The notes beneath the pieces were generated by a model. The model was not told the origin of the DNA. It saw nothing but the letters and a program-made list of their open reading frames with translations, and ran no database searches. From contig JAGAOZ010000005.1 of the NCBI GenBank assembly GCA_017623505.1, positions 176,710 through 240,709 on the forward strand: DNA of 64,000 nucleotides, given 5' to 3'. Shown here in pieces: positions 63,300 through 64,000 of the stretch. A program made the position numbers and the translations under genes. Source of the DNA: Alistipes sp. (lineage in GTDB: Bacteria > Bacteroidota > Bacteroidia > Bacteroidales > Rikenellaceae). Each line of letters starts with the position of its first letter. Positions within the stretch are counted from its first letter, which is position 1.

Positions 63300-64000
63300 A
63301 TGATGAAAAATTTTATCCTTTCTTTATCACTGTTTGCTGCATCGTTGATGCCTTTTATGGCTGATGCGCAGACAAAAAGGACCTCTACCTCTCCCCAGAA
63401 GGTTGTAAGCGGTACGGTTACAGATTCTCAGGGTGAGCCGGTAATAGGTGCTACTGTGATGGTCGAAGGCACAACAACAGGTGCAACGACCGATGCTAAG
63501 GGTGGCTACCAAATCAAATGTGCAGAAGGTAGCGTCCTTGAGTTTTCTTTTATTGGCTACCAGACAGTACGTGAAACCGTGGGCAGCGCAAACTTAATCA
63601 ACGTAGTGATGTCGGATGACGCAATCGCTATGGAGGAGTTGGTGGTAATCGCATACGGTACAACAACACGTAAAAGTGCTGTCGGTGCGGTTGATCAGAT
63701 TAAGTCGGCAACGCTTACAGAGCGTTCTGTGGCAAACATGACGCAGGCTTTGCAGGGTGCTTCTCCTTCAATCGTTATCCAGCAGCGTAGCTTTAACCCT
63801 AACGGTGAGAGTACCAACCTCAATATTCGTGGTATCGGTACTATGAACGACAACTCTCCACTTATCGTTATTGACGGTTTGGTGGCTGATGGCGGTGCAT
63901 TTAACTCACTTAACCCACAAGATATTGAGAATATCTCAGTATTGAAGGATGCAGGTTCGGCAGCTATCTACGGTTCTCGTTCGGCTAACGGTGTATTGTT
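63300..64000 (+). CDS. SusC/RagA family TonB-linked outer-membrane protein, 3' end outside window
   Basis: The frame is open from ATG 63300 to the window end, 233 codons visible; full-length family members have about 1000. There is a signal peptide (ending MADAQ), a CarboxypepD_reg-like domain (about 40-115, VVSGTVTDSQGEPVIGATVM and EFSFIGYQTV), the TonB box region (MEELVVIAYGTTTRKSAVGA), and the start of the plug with NLNIRGIGTMND, SPLIVIDG and VLKDAGSAAIYGSRSANGV. It takes up a glycan or other ligand, usually with a SusD lipoprotein encoded next. That gene would lie outside this window. Confidence 0.93.
   Translation, partial: MMKNFILSLSLFAASLMPFMADAQTKRTSTSPQKVVSGTVTDSQGEPVIGATVMVEGTTTGATTDAKGGYQIKCAEGSVLEFSFIGYQTVRETVGSANLINVVMSDDAIAMEELVVIAYGTTTRKSAVGAVDQIKSATLTERSVANMTQALQGASPSIVIQQRSFNPNGESTNLNIRGIGTMNDNSPLIVIDGLVADGGAFNSLNPQDIENISVLKDAGSAAIYGSRSANGVL

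Noticed and set aside
1..64000. tRNA or rRNA genes
   Set aside because: No cloverleaf with a T-loop GGTTCGAATCC-type match and no rRNA-like stretch was noticed by eye; a covariance-model scan would be decisive.

Overview
The window is chromosomal DNA from a member of the Bacteroidota, most likely order Bacteroidales. The evidence is SusC-type and other TonB-linked receptors, many lipoproteins with acidic residues after the lipid cysteine, gldH and ricT, a hybrid two-component sensor/AraC protein, type III glutamine synthetase, and promoters of the Bacteroidota form TTTG-N19-TAnnTTTG. Gene content resembles Rikenellaceae (Alistipes and relatives), but this is an impression from sequence alone. 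No tRNA, rRNA, CRISPR array, transposase or prophage was found.

Layout. 1-7.9 kb: a + strand run of secreted or surface proteins (OB-fold/BACON protein cut by the window edge, NUC1-type nuclease lipoprotein, EEP-family nuclease, TonB receptor, DUF5689 lipoprotein). I read it as a candidate nucleic-acid capture and uptake locus. 8-14.7 kb: housekeeping genes (DsbD-type reductase, MltG, 4.5S/SRP RNA, cold-shock protein, SRPBCC protein, HU, a 29-residue basic ribosomal-type protein, RNase G/E). 14.7-25.9 kb: a co-directional envelope and repair series (mfd, coaX, OM protein, TPR protein, lptC, CBS/CNNM protein, PpiD-like foldase). 25.9-27.1 kb: a gene-free block packed with several families of palindromes, enclosed by a long inverted repeat. 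27.1-31.1 kb: the two methylmalonyl-CoA mutase subunits on the - strand. 31.6-37.7 kb: glnN, a collagen-like surface lipoprotein, and metK behind a SAM-II-type riboswitch. 37.9-40.0 kb: a DUF1080 protein and a Gfo/Idh/MocA oxidoreductase, a pairing that fits 3-keto-glycoside metabolism. 40.2-43.9 kb: zinc-ribbon/SH3 protein, L,D-transpeptidase and DegP-like protease. 44-48 kb: ricT-gldH-trmB and a MATE exporter on the - strand. 48.2-62.9 kb: AraC regulator, GH78 rhamnosidase, sugar isomerase-like lipoprotein, NhaC antiporter, a very large hybrid sensor, GH125 mannosidase and a GH2 enzyme, i.e. glycan breakdown and its control. 63.3 kb to the end: the first third or less of a SusC/RagA receptor, running off the window.

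The most unusual material is non-coding. The 26-27 kb block carries hairpins whose stems change in a compensatory way between copies and, for three of four, sit at an exact 69-bp period. A second repeat family at 60.2-61.0 kb (about 125-bp units with perfect 15-bp inverted ends) appears to have been split by a small A+T-rich membrane-protein gene; a decayed relative lies after glnN. Among proteins, the hybrid sensor has lost the usual glycine boxes of its ATP-binding domain while keeping its phospho-acceptor residues.
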